The notes under the pieces are model-generated. The model did no database searches and was not told the origin of the DNA. It saw only the letters and a program-made list of their open reading frames with translations. This document shows, piece by piece, positions 35,859 through 50,059 of a stretch of 64,000 nucleotides of DNA (position 1 is its first letter; every line of letters begins with the position of its first letter). The translations under genes were made by a program, and so were the position numbers. Origin of the DNA: Halocalculus aciditolerans (GTDB lineage Archaea > Halobacteriota > Halobacteria > Halobacteriales > Halobacteriaceae); NCBI RefSeq assembly GCF_014647475.1, contig NZ_BMPG01000002.1, forward strand, positions 310,001-374,000, read 5' to 3'.

Positions 35859-37028
35859 CTATAGGGCGTCCCAGGCGTCGAGCGCGCGGTTCCAGGAGGT
35901 GATCTTGGCGATCCAGCGCGCGGCCGCGCCCTTCTTCAGGATCTTCGCGGGGAGGCTGTTGAAGGTGCGGATGGGGAGGTCGAAGTCGGCGACGGTGACG
36001 TCGTGGGCGATGGCGGTTTCGCCGACGGAGATGAGGGTGCCCTGGTCCTGGTACGTCCACTTCTTGAGGGGGCGGCCGTGGAGGGCGGCGACGATGTTCT
36101 CGGCCGCGACTTCGGCGGCCTGCCAGGCGGCGAGCGCGGTGGGCGGGGCGGGGCGTTCGCCGGGCTGGTCGATGACGGCGTTGTCACCGATGGCGAACAC
36201 GCGCTCGTCGCTCGTCTGGAAGTCCATGCCGGCTTGGAGGCGGTTGTGTTCCTTCTCGATGTCGACGTCTCCGTACTCCTGCGGTCCGGTGACGCCGCCG
36301 GTCCAGAGGAAGACGTCGTAGTCGAGGGCGTCGCGCTCCTCGAACTGCACTTGGTTCGCGGTGGCTTCGACGATGGGGTCGTCGGTGAGGATGTTGACGC
36401 CGGCTTCGTCGAGGCGGTGGCGGAGCGCGCCCTGGACCTGGGAGTCGCCCGGCGGGAAGATCTCCGGCATGGCTTCGACGAGGTGGATGTCGATGGGGGC
36501 GTTGTGGTTGTCGCGGAACTCGGCGATCTCGCCGGCGGACTGGATGCCGGAGAGGCCAGCGCCACCGACGACGACCTGCGCGGGACTCTCGCGGGTGGCG
36601 TTCTTCGCGGCCTGTTTGACCTGTTCGTGGATTTCGAGCGCGTCGTCGAGGCTCTTGAGGTAGAGCGGGTGGGTGTCCATCCCGGGGATGCCGAACGTCG
36701 CGGTCTCGCTGCCGATAGCGGCGAGGAGGTAGTCGTAGTCGACGGTGCTCCCGTCCTCGAGTTGGACGCGGCGGGAGGTCGTGTCGACGTCGACGACGCG
36801 GCCCTGGACGAACTCGGTTTCGGGCGATTTGATGTCGTCGACGGGGATGGTGATCTTGTCCTTGACGCTGGGGTCGCGGATGACGCGGTGGGATTCGTGG
36901 AGAACGAGGTGGTAGTCGGTGTCGGAGACCCAGGTGAGCGAGGCGTCGCGGGGTAGTGCGTCCTCGAGCGGGGCGATTGCGCCCGCGCCAGCGTAGCCAG
37001 CGCCGAGAACGACGACTCTGTCAGACAT
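35859..37028 (-). CDS. FAD-dependent NADH dehydrogenase type II-like oxidoreductase
   Basis: A 389-residue pyridine nucleotide-disulfide family flavoprotein. The FAD-binding Rossmann motif is VVVLGAGYAGAGA at the N-terminus, the NAD-binding motif GGAGLSGIQSAGEIAEF lies near residue 150, and the second FAD motif is VFAIGDNAV. No redox-active CxxC is present. The closest type is NDH-2, which passes electrons from NADH to menaquinone without proton pumping; sulfide:quinone reductase is less likely because its cysteines are missing. The C-terminal amphipathic part would attach it to the membrane. Confidence 0.86.
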   Translation of the reverse strand: MSDRVVVLGAGYAGAGAIAPLEDALPRDASLTWVSDTDYHLVLHESHRVIRDPSVKDKITIPVDDIKSPETEFVQGRVVDVDTTSRRVQLEDGSTVDYDYLLAAIGSETATFGIPGMDTHPLYLKSLDDALEIHEQVKQAAKNATRESPAQVVVGGAGLSGIQSAGEIAEFRDNHNAPIDIHLVEAMPEIFPPGDSQVQGALRHRLDEAGVNILTDDPIVEATANQVQFEERDALDYDVFLWTGGVTGPQEYGDVDIEKEHNRLQAGMDFQTSDERVFAIGDNAVIDQPGERPAPPTALAAWQAAEVAAENIVAALHGRPLKKWTYQDQGTLISVGETAIAHDVTVADFDLPIRTFNSLPAKILKKGAAARWIAKITSWNRALDAWDAL

Positions 37029-37050
37029 ACCTGTGGCTGGAACGCCGACG

Positions 37051-37061
37051 AATACAAAGCC
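37051..37061 (-). promoter_or_regulatory. TATA box of the NDH-2-like gene
   Basis: The minus strand reads GGCTTTGTATT, centred about 27 bases before ATG 37028, consistent with a leaderless mRNA. Confidence 0.5.
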
Positions 37062-37136
37062 TTTGGTTACGGGCGTTACGCGGTAAACGCGGGCGTCCGC
37101 CGCCCGTCAGACGACCGGAGTGGGAGAGCGCGGGAG

Positions 37137-37667
37137 TTAGTGTGCGGGCTGCTCGGCGGGCGCTTCCATCCGGTCGATTTTGAGGATGAGGACGTTGTTG
37201 GTGTCGTCCTTGCCGTCGACGTCGCCTTCGACGACGAGCTTGGAGAGCGGGGTCGGGCCGACGACGACGTGGTCGCCTTCGTGGAAGTCGCGGACGCTCC
37301 CGCGGAGGTGGATTTCGGCGCGGCAGAGGTCGGGGTGGTGGACGCTCGTGAGCGAGATTTCTTCGACGTTCGCGTCGACTTCCTCACCGTCGTGCGTGAC
37401 GGGGACTTCGGCGGCGGAGTCGAGCTGCTGGACGTCGAGGGCCTTGTACGCGTTCGACGTCGGCTTGTATCCGCCCTTCGGGCCGGGGACGCCCTCGACG
37501 AGCTGGAGGGCTTTCAGGCTCTGCATCTGATTCCGAATCGTCCCGGGGTTCCGGTCGACCTCCGCGGCGATGTCCTCGCCCTTCACGGCTTCTTCGCGTT
37601 CCGTGTAGAGGTTCACGAGCGCCGTGAGAATCGCGCGCTGACTGGACGTCAGCTCGATTGATGACAT
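37137..37667 (-). CDS. Rrf2-like winged-helix transcriptional regulator
   Basis: A 176-residue protein. The N-terminal winged helix includes LTSSQRAILTALVNLY, recognition region NPGTIRNQMQSLKALQLV and a glycine-rich wing GVPGPKGGYKPT, as in Rrf2-type proteins. No Fe-S cysteine triplet is visible. The C-terminal half is a beta-rich domain (EIHLRGSVRDFHEGDHVVVG...LVVEGDVDGKDD) of unknown ligand. ATG 37667 fits the TATA box. It is divergent from arginase with 200 bases between, and 108 bases ahead of the NDH-2-like gene. Confidence 0.8.
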   Translation of the reverse strand: MSSIELTSSQRAILTALVNLYTEREEAVKGEDIAAEVDRNPGTIRNQMQSLKALQLVEGVPGPKGGYKPTSNAYKALDVQQLDSAAEVPVTHDGEEVDANVEEISLTSVHHPDLCRAEIHLRGSVRDFHEGDHVVVGPTPLSKLVVEGDVDGKDDTNNVLILKIDRMEAPAEQPAH

Positions 37668-37691
37668 ACGTGCAGGTTCGTGCGAGAACCG

Positions 37692-37699
37692 CATAAAAC
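37692..37699 (-). promoter_or_regulatory. TATA box of the Rrf2-like regulator
   Basis: The minus strand reads GTTTTATG, centred 27-28 bases before ATG 37667, consistent with leaderless initiation. Confidence 0.6.
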
Positions 37700-37836
37700 T
37701 CTCGAAGGCCGGGACGGGCCGAGGCGTCGAATCGCCCGCCGAGCGGGTCGCACGGGAGCACCAGTAGAGAGGTGTCGAGAGCGCGTTCGGAGACGGCTCC
37801 CGTGGTGGAGTTCTGGGGTGGGGTGTGAACCGGTCG

Positions 37837-37843
37837 TACTTTC
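37837..37843 (+). promoter_or_regulatory. Weak TATA-like box of the arginase gene
   Basis: TACTTTC lies about 27 bases before ATG 37868. It is the best A/T candidate in the divergent spacer on this strand. Confidence 0.35.
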
Positions 37844-37867
37844 AGGCGGGCACGCCGAGTGTGGGCT

Positions 37868-38794
37868 ATGACGCTCGACCGACCTGTGCGAATCATCGGC
37901 GCGCCCTCCGACTACGGTGCGAACCGCCGTGGCGTCGACATGGGGCCGTCAGCCATCCGGTACGCCGGGCTCGCCGAGGAGCTCGAAGCGATGGGGTTGG
38001 AGACGACGGACGAGGACGACCTCCCGATTCCGCGCGCGGAGACGCGTGACCCCGACGTCGAGCAGCTCCGGTCGGGGAACGCGAAGTTCCTCCGGGAGAC
38101 CCGTGAGGTCTGCGAGGCGCTCGAAGCGCGCGTCGCGGACGCCATCGAGGCGGGGATGTTCCCGCTCGTCCTCGGCGGCGACCACTCCATCGCCATCGGC
38201 TCGCTGAACGGCGCGGGGAAGAACGCGGACGTCGGCGCGATCTGGTTCGACGCGCACGGCGACTTCAACACGCCGGAGACGAGCCCGTCCGGGAACGTCC
38301 ACGGGATGCCGCTCGCCGCGGCGCTCGGCCGCGGCGCGTTCGCCGAGGAGCCGTGGGCGTCCGAGAACCGCCTGCGCGAGGAGAACGTCGTCTACGTGGG
38401 CCTGCGCTCCGTCGACGACCACGAGCGCGACGCCATCAACGCGAGCGAGATGACGGCGTTCACGATGAGCGACATCGACGAGCGCGGCATCGGCCCCGTC
38501 GTCGAGGACGCCCTCGACGCGGCCACCGCGGGCGTCGACGGCATCCACGTCAGCTTCGACATGGACTGGCTCGACCCGAACGAGGCCCCGGGCGTCGGGA
38601 CGCCCGTCCGCGGCGGCTCCAGCTACCGCGAAGCCCACTCCGCGCTCGAACTCGTCGCCGAACGCCACGCCAGCGAGGGCGTCCTCCGCTCCATGGAGCT
38701 CGTCGAAGTCAACCCGATTCTCGACTCCCACAACCAGACCGCGGACCTCGCGGTCGAACTCGCGGCGTCCGCGCTCGGGAAACGCATCCTCTGA
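37868..38794 (+). CDS. rocF: Arginase family ureohydrolase, probably arginase
   Basis: A 308-residue ureohydrolase. Mn-ligand motifs are LGGDHSIAIGSL, FDAHGDFNTPETSPSGNVHG and SFDMDWLDPNEAPG. The NTPETSPSGNVHG segment resembles arginase (NTP-x-T-x-x-SGN-x-HG) more than agmatinase. In the third motif, Trp replaces the usual Gly of D-x-D-G-L-D-P. It would hydrolyse arginine to ornithine and urea in arginine use as nitrogen source. It is divergent from the Rrf2-like regulator. The start is at MTLDRPVRIIGAP; a GTG three codons upstream is less likely. Confidence 0.88.
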   Translation: MTLDRPVRIIGAPSDYGANRRGVDMGPSAIRYAGLAEELEAMGLETTDEDDLPIPRAETRDPDVEQLRSGNAKFLRETREVCEALEARVADAIEAGMFPLVLGGDHSIAIGSLNGAGKNADVGAIWFDAHGDFNTPETSPSGNVHGMPLAAALGRGAFAEEPWASENRLREENVVYVGLRSVDDHERDAINASEMTAFTMSDIDERGIGPVVEDALDAATAGVDGIHVSFDMDWLDPNEAPGVGTPVRGGSSYREAHSALELVAERHASEGVLRSMELVEVNPILDSHNQTADLAVELAASALGKRIL

Positions 38795-38827
38795 GAGAAA
38801 AACCGGAAGATTCGGGTTTCGAGCGAG

Positions 38828-43269
<4,442 letters not shown>

Positions 43270-43294
43270 TTACTCGCTGCTAGGTCCTACTCTC

Positions 43295-43302
43295 TTAAAA
43301 AG
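43295..43302 (-). promoter_or_regulatory. TATA box of gyrB-gyrA
   Basis: The minus strand reads CTTTTTAA, about 36 bases before ATG 43263, predicting a leader of about nine bases. Confidence 0.6.
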
Positions 43303-43586
43303 CCTCTCGTGCGCGTGCGCGACGCGCGTATGACACGTGTTCGACACCGCGGCTCGAAGCATCCGCGGGCCGAGGCGTCGGCGAACCGAGAGTGCGACTC
43401 GACGGGCCAGCCTCGCGGCGCGACCGTTCGGCTCGACGGCGCGCCCTCCGACCTGACGCCGTCGACGGATGCGTTCGACGGCGCGCGACACGACCCGCTC
43501 CGAGCGGGTATTTCGACGTTCCGCCCCGCGTCGGCGTTTTCGTGGCTCCTCGCGTCGGTCTTCACTTTCACTCCGCCACCGGGACG

Positions 43587-43594
43587 TTCTTATC
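43587..43594 (+). promoter_or_regulatory. TATA box of top6B-top6A
   Basis: TTCTTATC is centred about 30 bases before ATG 43621, giving an almost leaderless transcript. Confidence 0.5.
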
Positions 43595-43620
43595 TCGGGA
43601 AGGGATACATCCGGTACTGA

Positions 43621-46008
43621 ATGACGTCCTTCCAGTCGACGCTCGGCGACGGGGTGGCCGAGGAGCTCGCGCAGAACCAGCGCGAGATCTCCATCGCCGA
43701 GTTCTTCGAGAAGAACAAACACATGCTGGGCTTCGACTCGGGGGCCCGCGGGCTCGTCACCGCCGTGAAAGAGGCGGTCGACAACGCCCTCGACGCCGCC
43801 GAGGAAGCCGGAATCCTCCCAGACATCTACGTCGAAATCGCCGAGAACGGCGACTACTACACGCTCGTCGTCGAGGACAACGGCCCCGGCATCACCAAAG
43901 AACAAGTCCCCAAGGTCTTCGGGAAACTCCTCTACGGCTCGCGCTTCCACTCCCGCGAGCAGACCCGCGGCCAGCAGGGCATCGGGATCTCAGCGGCCGT
44001 CCTCTACAGTCAGCTCACCTCCGGGACGCCCGCGAAAATCACGAGCCGGACGAAGGGCTCGGACACCGCCGAATACTTCGAGCTCATCATCGACACGGAC
44101 ACGAACGAGCCGGAGATTCAGACGGCGGAGACGACGTCGTGGGACCGAACCCACGGGACGCGCATCGAACTGGAGATGGAGGCGAACATGCGCGCTCGCG
44201 GTCAGCTCCACGACTACATGGAGCACACGGCGGTCGTGAACCCGCACGCGCGCCTCGAACTCCGCGAGCCGAACGCCCACGAGAAGTACGAACGCGCGGA
44301 GAACGCGGGGCTCCCCGCGGAGACCGAAGAGATCCGCCCGCACCCCCACGGCGTCGAACTGGGCGCGCTCATCAAGATGCTCGGTGAGACCGACTCGCAC
44401 TCGGTCTCCGGCTTCCTCCAGGAGGAGTTCACGCGCGTCGGCGCGAAGACCGCGGACAGCATCCTCGACGCCTTCCGCGACAACCACTTCGGCCGCGAAG
44501 CCGCCTGGCAGACGCCCGGCGCTGGCGACGATGTGGACGTCGAGGCCGTCGTCACGGACGCGATCTCGAACAAGGGCGCGGCGGCGACGTCGGCGTTCGC
44601 CGAGCACGTCGAGCGCGCCTTCGCGGAGCGCGACCGGCTCTCGTATACGGACCTCGAAGCCGTCGTCGCGAACGTTTCTGATACGGTCGAAGGCGAGACC
44701 GGGAAGTCGTTCGGCGACACGGTGCAGGAGAACGTCGTCGACGCGCTCTGGGGCGTGCTCGCCGCCGACGAGAACCGAACGGAGAGCCTCTACCCGTTCG
44801 TTGACGAGGCGACGACGGTGCAGAAGGGCGACGCGGTCGTCCACGGCCTCGCCGAGCGCATCGCGGAGAAGTTCGACGAGGAGACGCCGCGAGCGCGCGT
44901 GACCCGCGGGACGCTGGAGACGTTCGTGGAGCGCGCCGCGGAGATGACGGCCGACGTCGAGGACGCGACCGTCGGCGAGACGGCGCGGGAGAACGTCGCG
45001 GACGCCATCTGGGCGTCGATGGTGCGCGTCGAGGACGACGTGCCGCTCGTCCGCGAGATCGCCGGGGAGCGCGACCTCGCCCGCGACCTGCTCGACGCGA
45101 TGACCCGCACGGACGTCATGGCTCCGCCGACGGACTGCCTCGCGCCCATCACCGCCGAGCTCGTCGAAGCGGGGTTACGCAAGGAGTACGACGCGGACTT
45201 CTACGCGTCGGCGACGCGGGACGCGGACGTCCACGGCGGCGACCCCTTCATCGTCGAAGCCGGCATCGCGTACGGCGGCGAACTCGCCGCGGAGGGGAGC
45301 GTCGACCTCATGCGCTTCGCGAACCGCGTGCCGCTCGTCTACCAGCGCGGCGCGTGCGCGACGACGCAAGTAATCAAGAACATCGGCTGGCGGAACTACG
45401 GCCTCGACCAGCCCGGGGGAAGCGGGATGCCGAGCGGCCCCTGCGTCGTCATGATCCACGTCGCCTCGACGAACGTGCCCTTCACGAGCGAGTCGAAGGA
45501 CGCGCTCGCGAACGTTCCCGCCATCGAGGACGAAATCGAACTCGCCGTCCGCGAGGCCGCGCGCGACCTGAAGTCCTACCTGAAGGCGCAGCGCTCCCGG
45601 CAGAAGCGCCGGCAGAAGCAGAACGTCATCGCGGACATCCTCCCGAAGATGGCGCACAAGGTCTCCGAGATGACCGGCCGCGAGGAGCTCGTCGTCGACG
45701 ACTCCCTCGCCCGCATCATGAACAACGTCCTCGTCGAACGCGAATCCGAGGGAGACACGGCGAGAATCGTCGTGGAGAACCACTCCGGGCAGTCCGCCGA
45801 CCTCGACGTCACTGACATCGTCACCGAAGAACCCACGGACCTCTCGGACGGCACCGTCGTCGAGATGGACGGCGAGTGGTTCGTGAAGTGGTCGCCCTCC
45901 GTCGCGAGCGGCGACGACGCCGTCCTCTCCTACACCGTCCCCGACGGCAGCGAGGGCGGTCTCACCGTGAAAGGCGTCGACGACGAGAAACTAACCGTCA
46001 ACCAATGA
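43621..46008 (+). CDS. top6B: DNA topoisomerase VI subunit B
   Basis: A 795-residue subunit. The GHKL ATPase domain has [35 protein letters not shown] and the ATP lid [19 protein letters not shown]. The middle (about residues 290-520) contains repeated helical stretches not typical of short TopoVI-B proteins. The C-terminal transducer and beta domain follow. It is an ATP-driven partner of Top6A for passing DNA through double-strand breaks, needed for decatenation and relaxation. It overlaps top6A as ATGA. Its length exceeds Sulfolobus Top6B (~530), as is usual for haloarchaea. Confidence 0.96.
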   Translation: MTSFQSTLGDGVAEELAQNQREISIAEFFEKNKHMLGFDSGARGLVTAVKEAVDNALDAAEEAGILPDIYVEIAENGDYYTLVVEDNGPGITKEQVPKVFGKLLYGSRFHSREQTRGQQGIGISAAVLYSQLTSGTPAKITSRTKGSDTAEYFELIIDTDTNEPEIQTAETTSWDRTHGTRIELEMEANMRARGQLHDYMEHTAVVNPHARLELREPNAHEKYERAENAGLPAETEEIRPHPHGVELGALIKMLGETDSHSVSGFLQEEFTRVGAKTADSILDAFRDNHFGREAAWQTPGAGDDVDVEAVVTDAISNKGAAATSAFAEHVERAFAERDRLSYTDLEAVVANVSDTVEGETGKSFGDTVQENVVDALWGVLAADENRTESLYPFVDEATTVQKGDAVVHGLAERIAEKFDEETPRARVTRGTLETFVERAAEMTADVEDATVGETARENVADAIWASMVRVEDDVPLVREIAGERDLARDLLDAMTRTDVMAPPTDCLAPITAELVEAGLRKEYDADFYASATRDADVHGGDPFIVEAGIAYGGELAAEGSVDLMRFANRVPLVYQRGACATTQVIKNIGWRNYGLDQPGGSGMPSGPCVVMIHVASTNVPFTSESKDALANVPAIEDEIELAVREAARDLKSYLKAQRSRQKRRQKQNVIADILPKMAHKVSEMTGREELVVDDSLARIMNNVLVERESEGDTARIVVENHSGQSADLDVTDIVTEEPTDLSDGTVVEMDGEWFVKWSPSVASGDDAVLSYTVPDGSEGGLTVKGVDDEKLTVNQ

Positions 46009-47102
46009 GTCAGACAGACAACACCGACGAAATCGCACAGGAACGCCTCCTCGACCTCGCCGAGGAGTTCTACGACCAGTTCCTCGACGGGGAGATCCCC
46101 CACATGGACATCCCGACGCGCTCGAAGTCGAACATCGTCTTCGACGAAGAGTCTCAGGTCTGGGTCTACGGCGACCGGAAGAGCACTCGCTCCGCGAACT
46201 CCGTCCGCGGCGCGCGCAAACTCCTCAAAGCCGTCTACACCGTCGAATTCCTCGAACAGCAGTTAGAGGAGGACCGCTCGTCGACGCTGCGTGAACTCTA
46301 CTACCTCTCCGAGTCCTGGGACGAGGCGGAGGCGAAGTTCAACGACCAGTCGGAGTCCGACAAACTCGTCGAAGACTTAGAGATCGTCTCCGGCGTGAAA
46401 CGCGAGGACTTCCACATGCGCCCCGAAGAGTCGGGCGCGAAAGTCATGGGGCCGCTGCGCATTCGCGAGCAGACGAACCGCGGCGACCGCGAAATCCACT
46501 GTCAGGAGGACGTCGGCCAAGGCGGCTACCAGATTCCCAACAACCCCGACACCATCGAGTTCCTCGACCACGACGTCGACTTCGTCCTCTGCGTCGAGAC
46601 CGGCGGGATGCGCGACCGCCTCGTCGAGAACGGCTTCGACGACGAGTACAACGCCCTCGTCGTCCACCTCGGCGGCCAGCCCGCCCGCGCCACCCGCCGC
46701 CTCACCAAACGCCTCCACGACGAACTCGACCTCCCCGTCACCGTCTTCACTGACGGCGACCCCTGGAGCTACCGCATCTTCGGCTCCGTCTCCTACGGCT
46801 CTATCAAATCCGCCCACCTCTCCGAATACCTCGCCACCCCTCAGGCCGAGTTCATCGGCATCCAACCGAGCGACATCGTCGAATACGACTTACCTACTGA
46901 TTCGCTCTCCGACTCCGACGTCAACGCCCTCGAAAGCGAGTTAGAGGACCCCCGCTTCCAGGACGACTACTGGACCGAGCAGATCGAACTCCAACTCGAC
47001 ATCGGCAAGAAGGCCGAACAGCAGGCGCTCGCGTCTCGCGGGCTGGACTTCGTCACCGACACCTACCTCCCCGAACGCCTCGACGAGATGGGCGTCATCT
47101 AA
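46005..47102 (+). CDS. top6A: DNA topoisomerase VI subunit A (Spo11-like)
   Basis: A 365-residue subunit. The winged-helix nuclease domain holds the catalytic tyrosine in [11 protein letters not shown] (Tyr99 or Tyr100). The Toprim domain shows the metal-binding acids in [16 protein letters not shown] and [18 protein letters not shown]. It cuts both DNA strands via 5'-phosphotyrosyl links, and it is homologous to eukaryotic Spo11. The start codon lies within the end of top6B. A T-rich stretch (GTTTTTATTG) and several hairpins follow the stop. Confidence 0.96.
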   Translation: MSQTDNTDEIAQERLLDLAEEFYDQFLDGEIPHMDIPTRSKSNIVFDEESQVWVYGDRKSTRSANSVRGARKLLKAVYTVEFLEQQLEEDRSSTLRELYYLSESWDEAEAKFNDQSESDKLVEDLEIVSGVKREDFHMRPEESGAKVMGPLRIREQTNRGDREIHCQEDVGQGGYQIPNNPDTIEFLDHDVDFVLCVETGGMRDRLVENGFDDEYNALVVHLGGQPARATRRLTKRLHDELDLPVTVFTDGDPWSYRIFGSVSYGSIKSAHLSEYLATPQAEFIGIQPSDIVEYDLPTDSLSDSDVNALESELEDPRFQDDYWTEQIELQLDIGKKAEQQALASRGLDFVTDTYLPERLDEMGVI

Positions 47103-47382
47103 ACACCCACGTTTTTATTGTCGTTCGAAAGGCGCGTTGCGCCTTTCGCGATGACGAGAGACGGCGAAGCCGTCTCTCGAACCACGAGCTGTCGGCTTCG
47201 CCGACCGCCCGATAAAAACCTGGACTAAAAGCCTCCTCGCTCCTGCCGCGCCCTCTGGGCGCGTTAGTCGCTCGTTGGCCTCGCGGCTCGCATTCGCTCG
47301 CCGCGAGTGAACCGCGACCCTACCGGGCTCTGGGCGGGACCGGTAGGGTCGCGGACGCTCACCCCGTCTGTTGTTTGACGAG
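47103..47382. repeat. Hairpin cluster between convergent genes
   Basis: At least five perfect inverted repeats lie between the top6A stop and the PhzF remnant. Arm pairs are 47126-47135/47139-47148 (10 bp), 47155-47165/47169-47179 (11 bp), 47191-47196/47200-47205 (6 bp), 47280-47287/47300-47307 (8 bp) and 47312-47326/47340-47354 (15 bp). A T run (47111-47119) precedes them. They may act as a two-way terminator. Confidence 0.8.
47205..47316 (-). repeat. Dispersed intergenic element, copy 2 (inverted)
   Basis: Read on the minus strand, the block order is the same as at 35740-35830: CGGTTCACTCGCGGC, GCCGCGAGGCC, a GA-rich tract, GAGGAGGCTTTT, then an A/T-rich block. Confidence 0.55.
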
Positions 47383-48262
47383 CTACCGGAGTCGCCCGTC
47401 GAGAACGGGTTCGACGCGGCCACCGACTTCGACGTCGATTCCGTCGCGTGTTTCCTCGGCGCGGAGATGGAGGCGCGAGGGACGATCCATCTCGTAGCCC
47501 TGTTCGACGGTGGCGTCGACGGGGTCGGCGTCGACGTAGTCGTGGCGGGCGAGGTAGGCGGCGAGGCAGCCGTTCGAGGAGCCGGTGGCGGGGTCTTCGG
47601 GGACGCCCGCGCAGTCGGCGAAGACGCGGGCGTGCAGGTCGTTTCCGGGTTCTTCGGTTTCGTCGGTGAAGACGAGGACGTTGAGGTTCCCGTGGACGTC
47701 GATGAGTCGGTCGTAGTACGCGTCGAGTTGGGTGTCGGCGCGCCGGACGGCGTCGAGGGAGGCGAGCGGGACGACGACGGTCGGGAGGCCGGTGGAGACG
47801 ACTTGCACCGGATGTTCGGCGTCGAGGTCGGCTTCGGCGAGGCCGAGGACGGCCGCGAGGAGCGCGGGAGGGAGTTCGTCGCCGAAGTCGGGTTCGATCT
47901 GTTGCATCCAGTAGACCGCCTCGTCGTGCTCGCGTTCGACCCAGACCGGAATGCGGCCGACGCCGAGGTCGAGGACGAGTTCGTCCGGGCGGTCGTCGGC
48001 GACGTGTTCGCGGACGACGTTCGCCGCGCCGAGCGTCGGGTGGCCGGCGAACGGCAGCTCTTCGGCGGGGTCGAAGATGCGGACGGGGTACGCGCCGTCG
48101 ACGGGTTCCTCGGACTCGACGAACGCGGCTTCGGAGAAGTTCGTCTCCCGCGTGCATCTCCGCCGCGTCGAGGGCCGAGGCGTCGCGGACGACGGCGAGC
48201 TGGTTCCCCGTATACCGGTCCTGCGCGAAGACGTCGACGTAGTGGACGGGGTTGTGGAGCAT
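47383..48262 (-). pseudogene. PhzF family isomerase/epimerase, frameshifted
   Basis: The gene is split between two frames. The N-terminus (MLHNPVHYVDVFAQDRYTG..., from ATG 48262) reads to EMHA. The rest, from RETNFSEAAFV to the stop at 47383, is in another frame. PhzF proteins normally have about four codons between the Met of 'EM' and the Arg of 'RE-x-NFSE'; here only four bases remain, implying loss of about 8 bases near 48147-48155. The catalytic Glu of NFSE and the FAGHPTLG and DPATGSSNGC motifs are intact, so the break looks recent. A sequencing error is possible. Confidence 0.82.
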
Positions 48263-48304
48263 CGCTCGACTCGACGCGGCGACACGCCTTCTACCTTGTC
48301 GGTG

Positions 48305-49225
48305 TCACTCGGTCTCGACGTCTTCGAGCGTGAAGTCGACGCGCCACTCGACCTCCGTGCTCGGTCCCTGCGCCTCGCCCTCGCGGTGATAGGTGAGCGT
48401 GTCGGAAATCGTCCAGTCGCCGGGGCCGAGCGAGCGAGTACGAGGTTTCGCGGGGTCGATGGCGTACTCGCGGGTGATCGTCTCGCCGGGCTCGATGGGG
48501 GTGCGGACGCCGATGGCGCAGACGACGAGTCGGTCGTCCTGAATGCCGACGCACTCGTCGTCGGCGTAGCGGTCGTTCCAGAGGAGGAAGTCTGTCGGGC
48601 TCTCGCTCCCGAGGTCGCTCGGCCGGGTGGCGTTGAGGAGGCTGAACGGCGGGACGGTCCCGCTGAAGACGGCGTAGGTCTCGCCGCCGACGTTGGTGAG
48701 CGAGAACTCGATGGCGGCGGGGTCGTCGGCGCTGACGCCGCTGTCGGTGACGCGGGCGTCGAACTGGACGGCGGGCGAACTGCCGGGGTCGGCGTCGAAG
48801 ACGCCGAGGCTCCAGTGGGTGGCGGTCGCGTCGGCGGCGGTGTTCGCCGCCCACGTCACGAGGTCGGTGCGCGCGACGAAGTCGCGGAGACCGTCCGGAA
48901 TCGAATTAGTCCGGTACTCCCCGTCTCGGAGCGTGCGCTCGACGGCGTCGCGGATCTCGGGGTCGTCGATGTCCGCGACGTCGACGACGACCGGGTCGGT
49001 GAAGTGGCGGCCGACGGCGTCCGTCGAGTAGACGCCGGTGATGCGGACGAGCCACCGGTAGTCCGGGGCGACTTTCTCCGTGGTGACGTCGAAGTCGGTG
49101 ACGGCGAGCGCGGCGTCCGCGTCGGGGTCGGGGACGGGCGGCCGAAAGCCGGGCGCGCGGACGCAGCCGGCGGCGGAAGCGGCGGCTCCGGACGCGAGCG
49201 CGGCGAGGAGGGCGCGGCGACGCAT
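48305..49225 (-). CDS. Predicted secreted lipoprotein, function unknown
   Basis: A 306-residue protein. The N-terminus MRRRALLAALASGAAASAAGC is a signal peptide with three arginines and a lipobox ending in Cys21. The mature part is beta-rich and acidic, with segments such as VQFDARVTDSGVSADDPAAIEFSLTN that suggest an immunoglobulin-like or CARDB-like fold. Two cysteines late in the chain (DDECVG and VVCAIG) might pair. I do not recognise the family. It is the last gene of a minus-strand run, 54 bases after the metallo-beta-lactamase-fold gene. Confidence 0.65.
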   Translation of the reverse strand: MRRRALLAALASGAAASAAGCVRAPGFRPPVPDPDADAALAVTDFDVTTEKVAPDYRWLVRITGVYSTDAVGRHFTDPVVVDVADIDDPEIRDAVERTLRDGEYRTNSIPDGLRDFVARTDLVTWAANTAADATATHWSLGVFDADPGSSPAVQFDARVTDSGVSADDPAAIEFSLTNVGGETYAVFSGTVPPFSLLNATRPSDLGSESPTDFLLWNDRYADDECVGIQDDRLVVCAIGVRTPIEPGETITREYAIDPAKPRTRSLGPGDWTISDTLTYHREGEAQGPSTEVEWRVDFTLEDVETE

Positions 49226-49279
49226 ACTCGGACTCTCCGCGAGAGCGTAATGGGTCTTGGGGAGCGGAGTCCGAACGGG

Positions 49280-50023
49280 CTACTGCTCGTTGGGGTCGTC
49301 GAGGACGACGGGGACCTGTTCGTGCGCGACGTCGGCGACGAAGCGGTCTTCGTCCGCTTCGAGGGCGTCGAAGGTGTCGTAGTGGACGGGCATGACGAGG
49401 CCGGGGTCGAGGCGGCCGGCGAGCGCCGCGGCGTCATCCTGCGTCATCGTGTAGGAGTGGCTGATCGGCGGGAGGAGGACGTCGACGACGAGGGAGTCGT
49501 AGAAGCCGAGCGCGTCCGAGTCGCCGGGGTAGAAGACGTTCTTTTCACCTACGCCGACGAGGTAGCCGACGCCGAATCCTTCGGGGTGCGGGACGTTCCC
49601 GTCGCCGTCGTCGTTCGGGCCGCCGACCTCGTTGTAGCCGGGGAGGGAGCGAACGGACACGTCGCCGACGACGGTTTCGTCGCGCTCACCGAGCCGGATG
49701 ACCGAGAAATCGAGGTCGTCGACGGGCGTGACGTCGCGGTCGATGTTCGCGGTGTCGACGCCCTCGTAGACGATGATGGTCGCGTCCTCCTCGGCGACGC
49801 GTTCGATGCCGTCGGAGTCGTAGTGGTGGTCGTGGGTGACGCAGACGACGTCGCCGTCGCGGGCGTCGTAGTCGTCGAGCACGCCGTACCGGCCGGGGTC
49901 GAGGTAGACGACGGAGCCGTCGCGCTTCCGACCCGGTTCGGCGGACTGGTCGGCGTCGCTCTCGATGCGGGTGGTGGCGTAGCCGAGCCAGTCGAGCGTG
50001 AGGCCGGCGAAGTGAACGGTCAC
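49280..50023 (-). CDS. Metallo-beta-lactamase-fold hydrolase (UPF0173-like)
   Basis: A 247-residue MBL-fold protein. Metal-site candidates are THDHHYDSDG (in place of the usual H-x-H-x-D-H), the Asp in FYPGDSD and the His in MPVHYDTFDA. This spacing resembles UPF0173/UlaG-type hydrolases, where the C-terminal PVHYDTF block is common. The His in the HxHxDH motif is shifted, so the metal site may be altered. The substrate is unknown. It lies 36 bases after the HAD phosphatase gene in the ligase-mazG run. Confidence 0.8.
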   Translation of the reverse strand: MTVHFAGLTLDWLGYATTRIESDADQSAEPGRKRDGSVVYLDPGRYGVLDDYDARDGDVVCVTHDHHYDSDGIERVAEEDATIIVYEGVDTANIDRDVTPVDDLDFSVIRLGERDETVVGDVSVRSLPGYNEVGGPNDDGDGNVPHPEGFGVGYLVGVGEKNVFYPGDSDALGFYDSLVVDVLLPPISHSYTMTQDDAAALAGRLDPGLVMPVHYDTFDALEADEDRFVADVAHEQVPVVLDDPNEQ

Positions 50024-50059
50024 GCCCCGTAGTTCACCCGCTGGAGGGATAACGTTTCG

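Noticed and set aside
43309-43620. A 103-residue ORF in the gyrB-top6B spacer
   Set aside because: No homology-like pattern, no fitting promoter, and an Arg-rich composition unlike real haloarchaeal proteins.
47312-47354. Insertion sequence inverted ends
   Set aside because: The 15-bp arms are separated by just 13 bases, with no transposase, so this is a hairpin.
47451-48333. A 320-residue plus-strand ORF over the PhzF gene
   Set aside because: It is antisense to clear PhzF motifs and consists of Gly/Val/Asp repeats.
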